Assembly (NCBI GenBank): GCA_937880805.1
Contig: CALGRR010000120.1
Coordinates: forward strand, 1-46,722
Origin: an uncultured Clostridia bacterium
GTDB lineage: Bacteria; Bacillota; Clostridia; Oscillospirales; Acutalibacteraceae
DNA: 46,722 nt
Reading direction: 5' to 3'
Of the stretch, positions 7,762-15,777 are shown one piece after another; within the stretch, counting starts at the first letter, position 1, and each line of letters starts with the position of its first letter. A program made the position numbers and the translations under genes. Below the pieces are notes generated by a model, which saw nothing but the letters and a program-made list of their open reading frames with translations, did no database searches and was not told where the DNA came from.

Positions 7762-9003
7762 TTATTCTGACTGAGCCGCACTCATTCCCGCAAGCCTGCC
7801 CGTTGAAAAGGCAATCTGCAGATTAAAGCCGCCCGTGTATGCATCCGCATCAATAACCTCACCCGCAAAATAAAGACCGCCGCAAAGCTTTGATTCCATT
7901 GTTTTGGGGTTAATCTGCGAAATATCAACACCGCCCGAGGTTATTATAGCCTCTTTTACGGGACGGAAGCCCGTTACGGTTATGCTCATTCCTTTAAGCA
8001 GCTTCACAAGCTTTTGCCTTTGCTCTCTGGTTATCTGGTTAACCTTTGTTGAGAGCCCTATTCCGCTGAGCTTCACTATTATGGGAACAAGCTTTTTGGG
8101 CAAAAGCGAATTGAGTGCGTTTATAAAATTTTTATTAGTATTTTCCGAAAAATCACGCAGTATTCTTGCATCAAGCTGTTCTTCGGAAAGTGCAGGCTTC
8201 AAATCAATTAAAATCTTATATTTTCCGCTTTTCATATCCCTCATATGTGCACTTGCACTCAAAATCATAGGGCCCGAAACACCGAAATGAGTGAAAAGCA
8301 TTTCTCCGAAATCGGAATATATTTCTTTATTCTTTTCTGTATCTATTACTTTTATTGCTGTGTTACGCAGAGAAAGACCCATAAGGTCGGTGCAAAAGCC
8401 CTCGTGAATTTCAAGGGGAACAAGCGACGGCTTAAGCTCGGTTATCTTATGACCCGCTTGCTTTGCAAGCTCATATCCGTCGCCGGTTGAGCCCGTTCCG
8501 GGATAAGAAAGACCGCCCGTTGCAATTATGACTTTATCGGCATAAATGCATTCGCCCTCTTCGGTTTCAACGCCCTTAACGCAGTTGTTTTCAACAAGCA
8601 GCTTAACTGCCCTGCCCTTAACTGTTTTTGAGCCTCTTTTTGCAAAGCCCGCAAGAGCATCAACTATATCGGCAGCATTATCCGACACGGGAAAAACTCT
8701 GTTGCCTCTTTCTGTTTTAAGCTCAACGCCCCTGCTTTCAAAAAATTCAATTACATCTTCGGGCATAAAGCGTGAAAAAGAGCCGTATAAAAATCTTCCG
8801 TTTCTCGGAACATTGGCTATAAGCTCATCGAGCGAACGGCAGTTATTTGTTACATTGCATCTGCCCTTACCCGTTATCATCAACTTCCTGCCGGGCTTAT
8901 CGTTTCTTTCGAGAATAACCGATTCAGCTCCGCAGGCAGCCGCATAGCCCGCCGCCATAAGACCCGCTGCACCTGCTCCCACCGTTAAAACGGTTGTTTT
9001 CAT
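7762..9003 (-). CDS. HI0933/BaiN-like FAD-dependent oxidoreductase
   Basis: 413 residues. The N-terminal FAD-binding Rossmann motif is VGAGAAGLMAAGYAA (about 7-21), followed by TGKGRCNVTN. A second conserved block is ATGGLSYPGTGSTGDGYELA, and the C-terminus has GGVDISQINPKTMESK and a closing FAD-site GGFNLQIAFSTGRLAG. The family is variously named aminoacetone oxidase-like, HI0933 or BaiN; its physiological reaction is mostly unknown, so no substrate is claimed. The ATG overlaps the stop of the RpiR gene (ATGA), with AAGGAGG upstream. This gene often stands before cmk in Clostridia. Confidence 0.88.
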   Translation of the reverse strand: MKTTVLTVGAGAAGLMAAGYAAACGAESVILERNDKPGRKLMITGKGRCNVTNNCRSLDELIANVPRNGRFLYGSFSRFMPEDVIEFFESRGVELKTERGNRVFPVSDNAADIVDALAGFAKRGSKTVKGRAVKLLVENNCVKGVETEEGECIYADKVIIATGGLSYPGTGSTGDGYELAKQAGHKITELKPSLVPLEIHEGFCTDLMGLSLRNTAIKVIDTEKNKEIYSDFGEMLFTHFGVSGPMILSASAHMRDMKSGKYKILIDLKPALSEEQLDARILRDFSENTNKNFINALNSLLPKKLVPIIVKLSGIGLSTKVNQITREQRQKLVKLLKGMSITVTGFRPVKEAIITSGGVDISQINPKTMESKLCGGLYFAGEVIDADAYTGGFNLQIAFSTGRLAGMSAAQSE

Positions 9004-9872
9004 TCGGCAGCCTCCTTATCTGTGCTGTAAACGTGATATTCGCCCCAGATTTTTTCAAGCTCCTTGAAGTTTGAATAAACCTCTTCTCTCTTCTCTCTTG
9101 CGGAAGCCGCAATAAGAGCTGTTATAAGGCTTAACGGTGCAACAAGCGAATCAACAAACGACACCATATTGCTCTTTGCAACAAGCAGATGAGTTGCATA
9201 GGGAGCAATGGGAGAAAACTCGCCGTCGGTTATTGAAATTATGGTTACTCCCCTGTCCTTTGCAAAAGAAAGTGCCTTTGCAACCTGATTGGAATATCTG
9301 GGGAAGCTGATTGCTATGCAAACATCTCCGCTGTCAATACGAAGCATCTGCTCAAACATTTCGCTTGAAGCCGAAGTATCAATCAAAACAACATTATCAT
9401 TTAAATATCTGAAATAAAAAGCAGCAAAGCTTGCAAGAGAAGCGGAGCTTCTTACGCCGAGAATATATATTCTTTTTGCCTTGCTTATCGCCTCAACGCT
9501 TTTCTCAAAAGCCTCCTGCGAAACGCCGTCACGGGTTGCCTTTATCATTTCAATATCGGAGGCAAAAGCCTTATACATAAAGCCGTCGCCCTCGTAGCGG
9601 CTTGCGGCAACATCCATTCTCTGAACGCTTGTGAGATGGCTTTTAACCATTTCCTGAAGATGCTTCTGCAATTCGGGGTATCCCTCAAAGCCTATGCTTG
9701 TTGCAAAACGCACAACGGTTGATTCGCTCACTCCCACGGTTTTGCCAAGGGTTGCCGCAGTCATAAACGAAGCCTTTTCATAATTATTTTTTATAAAATC
9801 AGCAATTTTTTTATGGCTCTTTGACAGATTGCCGTATATACCGTCAATTTTAGTCTGGAAATTTTCAGCCAT
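9000..9872 (-). CDS. MurR/RpiR-family transcriptional regulator
   Basis: 290 residues. An N-terminal RpiR helix-turn-helix (about 35-60, LGKTVGVSESTVVRFATSIG) is followed by a SIS sugar-phosphate-binding domain (about 125-255, including RIYILGVRSSASLASFAAFY and AISFPRYSNQVAKALSFAKD). Such proteins sense phosphosugars and control carbohydrate genes. It starts the cmk-ispH operon and is divergent from the GH95 fucosidase gene, so it may control the fucosidase, its own operon, or both. Its promoter at 9907-9935 lies within paired direct repeats that could be its operator. ATG at 9870-9872 follows AGAAGGTG. Confidence 0.9.
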   Translation of the reverse strand: MAENFQTKIDGIYGNLSKSHKKIADFIKNNYEKASFMTAATLGKTVGVSESTVVRFATSIGFEGYPELQKHLQEMVKSHLTSVQRMDVAASRYEGDGFMYKAFASDIEMIKATRDGVSQEAFEKSVEAISKAKRIYILGVRSSASLASFAAFYFRYLNDNVVLIDTSASSEMFEQMLRIDSGDVCIAISFPRYSNQVAKALSFAKDRGVTIISITDGEFSPIAPYATHLLVAKSNMVSFVDSLVAPLSLITALIAASAREKREEVYSNFKELEKIWGEYHVYSTDKEAAE

Positions 9873-9906
9873 CGTAACACCTTCTCAAACAAACGCATAT
9901 ATAGGT

Positions 9907-9935
9907 ATAATACATCAAAATCTCTGAAATTGCAA
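9907..9935 (-). promoter_or_regulatory. Sigma-A promoter of the rpiR operon
   Basis: On the minus strand TTGCAA (9930-9935), a 17-base spacer, then TATTAT (9907-9912). It is 35 bases before the rpiR start and drives the five-gene string to ispH-S1. Confidence 0.75.
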
Positions 9936-9958
9936 GCAGCTTTTATGAAATATGCAAG
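9925..9958. promoter_or_regulatory. Candidate operator: two direct repeats between rpiR and the fucosidase gene
   Basis: TGAAATTGCAAG (9925-9936) and TGAAATATGCAAG (9946-9958) begin 21 bases apart, two helical turns. The first overlaps the -35 box of the rpiR promoter. A further inverted ATGAAA...TTTCAT runs from 9945 to 9969. The position suits binding by the adjacent RpiR-type regulator; this is inference. Confidence 0.4.
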
Positions 9959-9978
9959 TTTTCTTTCATTTTTATTAA

Positions 9979-10007
9979 TTGACTACAGGTGAAATATGGT
10001 ATATAAT
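9979..10007 (+). promoter_or_regulatory. Sigma-A promoter of the fucosidase operon
   Basis: TTGACT (9979-9984), 17-base spacer, TATAAT (10002-10007). It is 33 bases before the ATG at 10041. The upstream in-frame ATG at 9996 lies inside this promoter and so cannot be the start. Confidence 0.85.
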
Positions 10008-10040
10008 CATTTAAAATACAGTAAAAGGAGAATAAAGCTT

Positions 10041-12329
10041 ATGTCCTGCAGCAGCACTTTATGGTATAAATCACCCTCAAAAGCCTGGACCCAGAGCCTG
10101 CCCATAGGCAACGGCACTCTCGGTGCAATGATTTTTGGCGGAACAAAAGAAGAAAAGCTTTGCCTTAACCACGATGAGCTTTGGTCGGGCAAGCCCAAAA
10201 ATACAATTAAAGAGGGTGCTCCCGAAGCCTTCAAAAAAGCTCAGAAGCTTGCCCTTGAAGGCAGACTCAATGAGGCACAGGAGGAAATCGAAACAAATTT
10301 CCAGAGCGTTTTCAGCCAGGCATATATGCCCCTCGGCACTTTGGAAATCAATTTTGACCTCTGCGGTTCGGTAAAGAATTATAAAAGAAGTCTTGACCTC
10401 AACACCGCAATTTCAACCGTTGAATTTGATTGCAAAAACGTTGCATATAAGAGAGAATATCTTGCATCTTATCCCGATAAAGCAATAGCCGCAAAATTAA
10501 CCTGCAGCGAAAACAAGCTGAATTTTACGGTTGGACTTACCTCGAAGCTCCGTGCCGCAAGCACGGTTGAGGGCAACTGCGTTTATATGGACGGCGAGTG
10601 CCCCGGTGAGCAGAATGCCGATGAGCCCGCAAGCCCCAAATATTTTGAAGAGCCCGAAATGAAGGGTATGCGTTTCAGAGGTGCTCTCAAGGTTGATACC
10701 GACGGTAATCTCACAAGAGCAGATGACAGAATCAAGGTTAAAGATGCCACATATGCCTATATTTATTTTGTTGCGGAAACAAGCTTCAACGGCTGGAATA
10801 AGCATCCTTATCTTGAAGGCAAGGAATACGCTGAGCCTTGTATGAAACGCCTTGCAGAGCTTAAAGGCTATGACGAAATAAAAGCAAATCATCTTGCGGA
10901 TTATACCGAGCTCTATAACAGAGTTAAGCTTGACCTTGGCGGCGAAGAGGTTAATCTGCCCACAGACAAGCGTCTTAATGTTTTCAAAAGAAACAAGGCT
11001 GATATTCAGCTTATTGCTCTCGTTTATAATTTCGGCAGATTCCTTGCAATCTCATCATCAAGAGAGGGTTCGCAGGCGGGCACGCTCCAGGGCATATGGA
11101 ACGATAAGGTTATTCCTCCCTGGAATTCAAACTACACCGTAAATATCAATACCGAAATGAACTATTGGCCCGTTCTTATGTGCCGTATGCCCGAGGTTAA
11201 TCTTCCTCTTATTGAAATGGTTAAAGAGCTTTGCGAAAGCGGCACGGCAACCGCAAAGGGTCAGTACGGCGCAAAGGGCTGGACTTCACACCACAATGTT
11301 GATATATGGCGTTTGTCAACTCCCGTTGAAGGCAATGCACAGTGGGCATTCTGGCACGGTTCATCAGGCTGGCTTTGCGAGCATCTTTTTGAGCATTATG
11401 AATACACAAATGATGTTGAATATCTTAAGAACACCGCATATCCCATTATGAAGGGTGCGGCTGAATTCTATCTTGATATTCTCACCGAATATAACGGCAA
11501 TCTTGTTCTTGCTCCCGGCACATCGCCCGAAAACAGCTTCTGGTATGAGGGCAAAAAATGCAGCGTGGGCAAATATTCAACAATGTCAATGTCCATCGCT
11601 CAGGAGCTTTTTGAAAACTGCATCAAAGCCTGCGGCATTCTCGGCTGCGATGCCGATTTTGCTGAAGAATTAAAGGCGGCAATCGCAAAATTCCCCGCTT
11701 TCAGATTCGGCAGCGAAGGTCAGCTTCTTGAATTTGACGATGACTATGAAGAAACCGAAATTCACCACAGACACTGCTCGCATCTTTATGCTCTTCACCC
11801 CTCAAGGATTATCACCGCAGACGGCACTCCCGAGCTTGCTGATGCCTGCCGCAAAACTCTTGCAAGAAGAGGCGATAACGGCACGGGCTGGAGCCTCGGC
11901 TGGAAAATCAATTTCTGGGCAAGACTTTTTGACGGCGACCACGCACTCAAGCTTATTGAAATGCAGCTCCGCCCCGTTAAGAGCGTGGGAATTAACTACA
12001 CCAAGGGCGGCGGAACATATGAAAATCTTTTTGACGCTCATCCCCCGTTCCAGATTGACGGCAACTTCGGCTTCGTTAGCGGTATAACCGAAATGCTTGT
12101 TCAGAGCCACAGCGGAAAAATCTATCTTCTTCCCGCACTTCCCTCAAAGTGGAAGAACGGCAGCATCAAGGGTGTTCTTGCAAAGGGCAACGTTATTGTT
12201 GATGTTGAATGGAAGAACGGCAAGGTTTCAAGCTACAGCCTTGAAGGCAAGGGCGATTTCACCGTTATCATTGACGGAAAGGAAACTCCCGTTAAGCTTG
12301 ACGGCAAAAGAGTTACGGTTAATATCTGA
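10041..12329 (+). CDS. GH95 alpha-L-fucosidase (cytoplasmic)
   Basis: 762 residues from the ATG at 10041, which has AAAGGAG 11 bases upstream. It matches GH95 along its length: N-terminal WYKSPSKAWTQSLPIGNGTL, the paired Asn368/Asn370 in NINTEMNYWP, general acid Glu497 in APGTSPENSF and Asp673 in QIDGNFGF, the residues used by the bifidobacterial AfcA model. GH95 enzymes remove terminal alpha-1,2-linked fucose (or, in some members, galactose) from host glycans and plant polysaccharides. There is no signal peptide, so imported oligosaccharides are the likely substrates. It is co-transcribed with the HAD phosphatase and divergent from an RpiR regulator. Confidence 0.93.
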   Translation: MSCSSTLWYKSPSKAWTQSLPIGNGTLGAMIFGGTKEEKLCLNHDELWSGKPKNTIKEGAPEAFKKAQKLALEGRLNEAQEEIETNFQSVFSQAYMPLGTLEINFDLCGSVKNYKRSLDLNTAISTVEFDCKNVAYKREYLASYPDKAIAAKLTCSENKLNFTVGLTSKLRAASTVEGNCVYMDGECPGEQNADEPASPKYFEEPEMKGMRFRGALKVDTDGNLTRADDRIKVKDATYAYIYFVAETSFNGWNKHPYLEGKEYAEPCMKRLAELKGYDEIKANHLADYTELYNRVKLDLGGEEVNLPTDKRLNVFKRNKADIQLIALVYNFGRFLAISSSREGSQAGTLQGIWNDKVIPPWNSNYTVNINTEMNYWPVLMCRMPEVNLPLIEMVKELCESGTATAKGQYGAKGWTSHHNVDIWRLSTPVEGNAQWAFWHGSSGWLCEHLFEHYEYTNDVEYLKNTAYPIMKGAAEFYLDILTEYNGNLVLAPGTSPENSFWYEGKKCSVGKYSTMSMSIAQELFENCIKACGILGCDADFAEELKAAIAKFPAFRFGSEGQLLEFDDDYEETEIHHRHCSHLYALHPSRIITADGTPELADACRKTLARRGDNGTGWSLGWKINFWARLFDGDHALKLIEMQLRPVKSVGINYTKGGGTYENLFDAHPPFQIDGNFGFVSGITEMLVQSHSGKIYLLPALPSKWKNGSIKGVLAKGNVIVDVEWKNGKVSSYSLEGKGDFTVIIDGKETPVKLDGKRVTVNI

Positions 12330-12330
12330 T

Positions 12331-12918
12331 ATGGAATTTGACCTTTACGATTTTGATAAAACGGTTTATCCTCACGATTCGGAAACGGTTTTTCTTTTCT
12401 ACTGCATACTGCACAGACCCTATCTTATATTTATAACTCCGTGGCTTTTGCTTAATCTCATTTTATTCTTTCTCGGCTTCGGAGATAAATATAAGGGCAG
12501 ATGCTTCTCTTTTCTGCGTTTTATTGACGGCGAAAAGATGGCGGTTAAATTCTGGGAAAACCAAAAGAAAAACATTTATCCCGCATTTAACCCCGAAAAC
12601 CGTGAAAGACCGATTGTTGTTTGCTCGGCATCACCCGAATTTTTTCTTAAACCTATTTGTGAAAAATATGAGGTTCATACCCTTATTGCAACAAGAATGA
12701 ATCCGAAAACGGGTGAAATAATCGGTTTTAACTGCAAGGATAAGCAAAAGCCTGTAAGGCTTGCAGAAAAGCTGCCCGACGCAAAATTTATCAATGTTTA
12801 TTCCGATTCGCTCAAAAACGATATTCATATTTTTGAGCTGGGTCAGAAATGCTTTCACGCAAACTCGGGCGTTATGACCGAAATAAGCATTGAGGATATA
12901 AGAAACACAGTCAGATAG
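12331..12918 (+). CDS. HAD-IB family phosphatase with a membrane segment
   Basis: 195 residues starting at ATG 12331, one base after the fucosidase stop. Motif I is DFDKT with Asp7 and Asp9; motif II is VVCSASPEFFL, and the later acidic motif is VYSDSLKNDIHIFE. These mark the HAD-IB group related to phosphoserine phosphatase and YfhB. A hydrophobic stretch (about 28-50, YLIFITPWLLLNLILFFLGF) interrupts the cap region and probably sits in the membrane. Substrate unknown; a lipid phosphate or a phosphoglycan intermediate is possible but not shown. It ends in a strong terminator and is the last gene of the fucosidase operon. Confidence 0.85.
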   Translation: MEFDLYDFDKTVYPHDSETVFLFYCILHRPYLIFITPWLLLNLILFFLGFGDKYKGRCFSFLRFIDGEKMAVKFWENQKKNIYPAFNPENRERPIVVCSASPEFFLKPICEKYEVHTLIATRMNPKTGEIIGFNCKDKQKPVRLAEKLPDAKFINVYSDSLKNDIHIFELGQKCFHANSGVMTEISIEDIRNTVR

Positions 12919-12920
12919 AA

Positions 12921-12960
12921 AAAGCCTCCGTGAAGCGTTGCTTCACGGAGGCTTGATTTT
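12921..12960. terminator. Bidirectional intrinsic terminator
   Basis: A 13-base stem GCCTCCGTGAAGC / GCTTCACGGAGGC around GTT, with T-rich DNA to the right and an A-run to the left, between the convergent HAD and secreted-protein genes. Confidence 0.9.
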
Positions 12961-12966
12961 TATGTT

Positions 12967-13839
12967 TTAGAATGCTCCTGCAAATTTATCTATAAGACCT
13001 GAGAAAAGGCTTGTGAAATTGAAATAAAGCACGGGCTCCTTGAACACACCGTCATCAACATCAGATGTGATTGATTCGATTGCAAACGGGAAAACCTCTG
13101 CAACATCTGTTTCAACATCTTCGCCATATTCATCAACCGTGTTGATAACTGCATTAACAAGGGCGTTATCCTTATAAATGAACTCTGCTCTGAAGCTTTC
13201 TGCTGCCTTGATAATCTTTACGGTTTCTTCGGCATCATCCATAAGGGCAAGGATTTCTTCAAGAGTCATATTGCTGATGTCCATATCCTCGGGAACCTCA
13301 AGAGTTCCGTCTTCAACAAGCTTTTTGATGATTGCTTCAATATCAACCTTAAACTCTTCGGTGTAAACCGTGCCGTAACCCGAAATTTCTTTTTCACCCG
13401 AATCGGTAAGAACAAGATATTCAATAAAATCGGATTCAAGGAAAGCCATCAGCTCTTTTGCGGGCTCAAGAAGATCGAAATCGTCGCCGAGAATCTTTGT
13501 GAGGTCAATCTTGCAGCGGATAAGAGGAATATAAGCATATGCCTTGCCTTCTGTTAAAAGCAGCTTAACCTTGAAGAACAGAACCTTTGCACTTGCTGCG
13601 ATTTTAACATCCTCAACGCCTTCGGTTTCCGTTATTTTTGCGGAAATCTCAACATTCTTGATGTTGATTATATCATTTTCAAAGGCATCATCCTCAAAAT
13701 CAATCTTGATTGATTTTGTTGTTGCAATGTCATTGAGAAGTGTTTCGGTCTTTGTGGGTTCGGCGGCAGATGCACCGACGCAAAGAAGCGAAAGAGAAAG
13801 AATAACTGCGGTTAACATAATGCTGATAAATTTTTTCAC
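12967..13839 (-). CDS. Secreted protein of unknown function
   Basis: 290 residues from a GTG start (13837-13839) with AGGAGG eight bases upstream. A clear signal peptide covers 1-25 (MKKFISIMLTAVILSLSLLC, cleavage near GASAAEP). The mature part is acidic (pI low by eye) and beta-rich at the start, then a helix-rich Asp/Glu segment (TLEVPEDMDISNMTLEEILA). I do not recognise a family; the overall form resembles lipid-binding LppX/LolA-like secreted proteins, but this is only an impression. The C-terminus is hydrophobic (LYFNFTSLFSGLIDKFAGAF). Upstream a perfect TTGACA (13885-13890, minus) has a poor GAAAAT -10 box at 17 bases, so it has at best a weak promoter. Confidence 0.75.
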   Translation of the reverse strand: MKKFISIMLTAVILSLSLLCVGASAAEPTKTETLLNDIATTKSIKIDFEDDAFENDIINIKNVEISAKITETEGVEDVKIAASAKVLFFKVKLLLTEGKAYAYIPLIRCKIDLTKILGDDFDLLEPAKELMAFLESDFIEYLVLTDSGEKEISGYGTVYTEEFKVDIEAIIKKLVEDGTLEVPEDMDISNMTLEEILALMDDAEETVKIIKAAESFRAEFIYKDNALVNAVINTVDEYGEDVETDVAEVFPFAIESITSDVDDGVFKEPVLYFNFTSLFSGLIDKFAGAF

Positions 13840-13972
13840 AACATCAGCCTCCTTTGTCTATATTTTCTCACTTTTTATGAAACTTGTCAATAATTGAATT
13901 GTTAAAAAGATATAATATTTGTAAAATATGTATAATAATCCATTGTTTTCCGATAATATTGAGGGTGATATT

Positions 13973-14572
13973 ATGGCTTATATTATTCTTTTTTCTGTTA
14001 TCGCATATTTTGCAGGGAGCATCAATCCGTCTGTTCTTATTTCAAAAAAGGTTTACGGCAAAGATATAAGAACCGTTGAAAGCAAAAATGCCGGTGCAAC
14101 AAATATGATGAGAGCATTCGGCAAAAAAGCGGGATTGACTGTTTTTCTGCTTGATTTTTCAAAAGGTTTTTTATCCGTTCTTATCGCAAAAGCTGCGGTA
14201 AGGTTTTTTGATGCTCCTTATGAAGCTGCATTATTTGCAGGCTTTTTTGCCGTTCTGGGTCATATCTTTCCCGTTTTTTTCAGATTTCGGGGCGGCAAAG
14301 GCGTTGCAACCCTTGCGGGAGCTGCTTTCGCACTGATGCCCTTTATAACTGCGGCACTGCTTGTTCTTTTTGCCGTTATTGCTTCAACAACAAAAATTGT
14401 TTCGCTTGCATCGGGAATTTGTGCGGCAATTTTTCCGATTGCGGCATATTTTCTTGCACCGAGCCATAACAATGAGCTTTTTGTTTTCGGCTGCTGCTGT
14501 GCGGCACTTATGATAATAAAACATTTACCAAATATCACAAGACTGCTTGACGGTGAAGAAAGAAAAATTTAA
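13973..14572 (+). CDS. plsY: Glycerol-3-phosphate acyltransferase PlsY
   Basis: 199 residues from the ATG at 13973, preceded by GAGGGTGAT. Conserved PlsY blocks are visible: SINPSVLISK, then SKNAGATNMMRAFGKKAG, and GHIFPVFFRFRGGKGVAT with the acyl-phosphate and glycerol-phosphate site residues. It is an integral membrane enzyme with about five helices that acylates glycerol-3-phosphate using acyl-phosphate, the first step of phospholipid synthesis; plsC in this window makes the next step. The longer frame from 13928 lacks a ribosome site and overlaps AT-rich promoter-like DNA with two TATAAT boxes (13911 and 13931). Confidence 0.95.
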   Translation: MAYIILFSVIAYFAGSINPSVLISKKVYGKDIRTVESKNAGATNMMRAFGKKAGLTVFLLDFSKGFLSVLIAKAAVRFFDAPYEAALFAGFFAVLGHIFPVFFRFRGGKGVATLAGAAFALMPFITAALLVLFAVIASTTKIVSLASGICAAIFPIAAYFLAPSHNNELFVFGCCCAALMIIKHLPNITRLLDGEERKI

Positions 14573-14599
14573 ACAACCCTGCCGCAGCAGGGTTGTTTT
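14571..14599. terminator. Bidirectional intrinsic terminator
   Basis: AAACAACCCTGC / GCAGGGTTGTTT around a CGCA loop, between plsY and the convergent ABC permease gene. Confidence 0.85.
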
Positions 14600-14601
14600 G
14601 C

Positions 14602-15777
14602 TTATTTTATATCTTTTTTTATGAAATATTTCATAGATAACAAAAGCATTGCCGCCGCCAGCACGAGCCAGACTGCGGTGCAAATCAATTCCTGATAAGC
14701 AAAAAGAATTGATGTGCCTCCGTATTGAAACCAGGCAGGCATTGAGAAGATAACACCCGTTGGCAAAAGATAAATAAGAAAATACACAGCAAGCGAAAAC
14801 GGCTTTATAAACATAAGAATAATATTAGCCAACACTCCGAAAGCTATTGCACCGAAAGCAATATAGCTGTCTTTGAAAAGCAAGCCGAGTGCTGCGGCAA
14901 AGCCAAAGAAAACGAGCATAAGCAAAAAGCCGAGAAGAGTTGAGAATATGAAATATCCCCTCACCGTCATTGCATTCCAGGCTATAATCGGAAACCGACC
15001 CGAAATCATCTCAATAAAATTATTTACGGAAGAAATCGGTTCATTCCACACCTTTGAAAAATCGTTAATTGAAAAAAATGTGCCGTATCCTGCTGCATAA
15101 ATAACGGCAAATGCCGATGCCGAAGCAATAAGAGATGCCATAAGCTTACTTAACGCAAGCTTTTTTCTGCCCTCTTTGGTTGAATAAAGAAGCAAATCGG
15201 TGTTTGAAAGCTGTTCGTAGGAGAACGAAAATAATATTATCAGCACGGAAACAAGAACGCTTTCCGCAAGCATAAGCCTCCCGATGCTGCCCGAGGCATA
15301 GCCGAGAATTACGCTTGTTCTGTTTGCAAAAATAATGCTTTCACTCTCGCCCGATGCGTTCTTCTGAGCAACGGTTGCTTTTGCCTTTTCGTATTTATTT
15401 TTCAGAATCGAAAGCAAGCTTTTATTGAATGAATTATTTTTTATCCAATCGCTTTTTGAAAAGCCTTCAAACTCTTCGGTAAAATGCGATTTTTGTATTC
15501 CGCCCGAATAGCTTTGTGCATCGCTTACCAATGTGCGGTGAACATAACCCGCCATACCGTCGCTGTTTTCATCGGGAGGAATTATTGCTTCAAGTCTTTT
15601 GAGGTAATCGGCTCCGTATTCATCCCCTGCAACGGTGGTTACGGCGTTTATATAATCTATTTCTCTTGAATAATCGCCGCTGAAAACCATCATAGTGTTG
15701 AAGGCAAGCAGCAATATCATAAATCCCCATAATGCAGGCAGGGAGGCAATCTTTTTGATTTCGGATAATATAATCAT
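14602..15777 (-). CDS. ABC-2 type transporter permease (second of pair)
   Basis: 391 residues. A first membrane helix (about 12-30) is followed by a long outside loop (about 30-165) and then five helices (about 168-385), the ABC-2 exporter layout. The ATG overlaps the stop of the preceding permease (ATGA), so translation is coupled. Together with that permease and the ATP-binding protein it forms an exporter controlled by the ECF sigma gene at the top of the operon. Export of an antimicrobial peptide or envelope component is a reasonable guess from similar sigma/ABC operons, but the substrate cannot be read. Confidence 0.85.
   Translation of the reverse strand: MIILSEIKKIASLPALWGFMILLLAFNTMMVFSGDYSREIDYINAVTTVAGDEYGADYLKRLEAIIPPDENSDGMAGYVHRTLVSDAQSYSGGIQKSHFTEEFEGFSKSDWIKNNSFNKSLLSILKNKYEKAKATVAQKNASGESESIIFANRTSVILGYASGSIGRLMLAESVLVSVLIILFSFSYEQLSNTDLLLYSTKEGRKKLALSKLMASLIASASAFAVIYAAGYGTFFSINDFSKVWNEPISSVNNFIEMISGRFPIIAWNAMTVRGYFIFSTLLGFLLMLVFFGFAAALGLLFKDSYIAFGAIAFGVLANIILMFIKPFSLAVYFLIYLLPTGVIFSMPAWFQYGGTSILFAYQELICTAVWLVLAAAMLLLSMKYFIKKDIK

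Noticed and set aside
9996..10040. Upstream ATG of the fucosidase
   Set aside because: It lies within the promoter spacer and has no ribosome site; ATG 10041 has AAAGGAG.
12097..12330. Extended N-terminus for the HAD phosphatase
   Set aside because: It overlaps the end of the GH95 gene in another frame; the ATG at 12331 directly precedes motif I.
13884..13916. TTGTCA...TATAAT as plsY promoter
   Set aside because: The spacer is 21 bases; no better -35 box was found, so no promoter is claimed.
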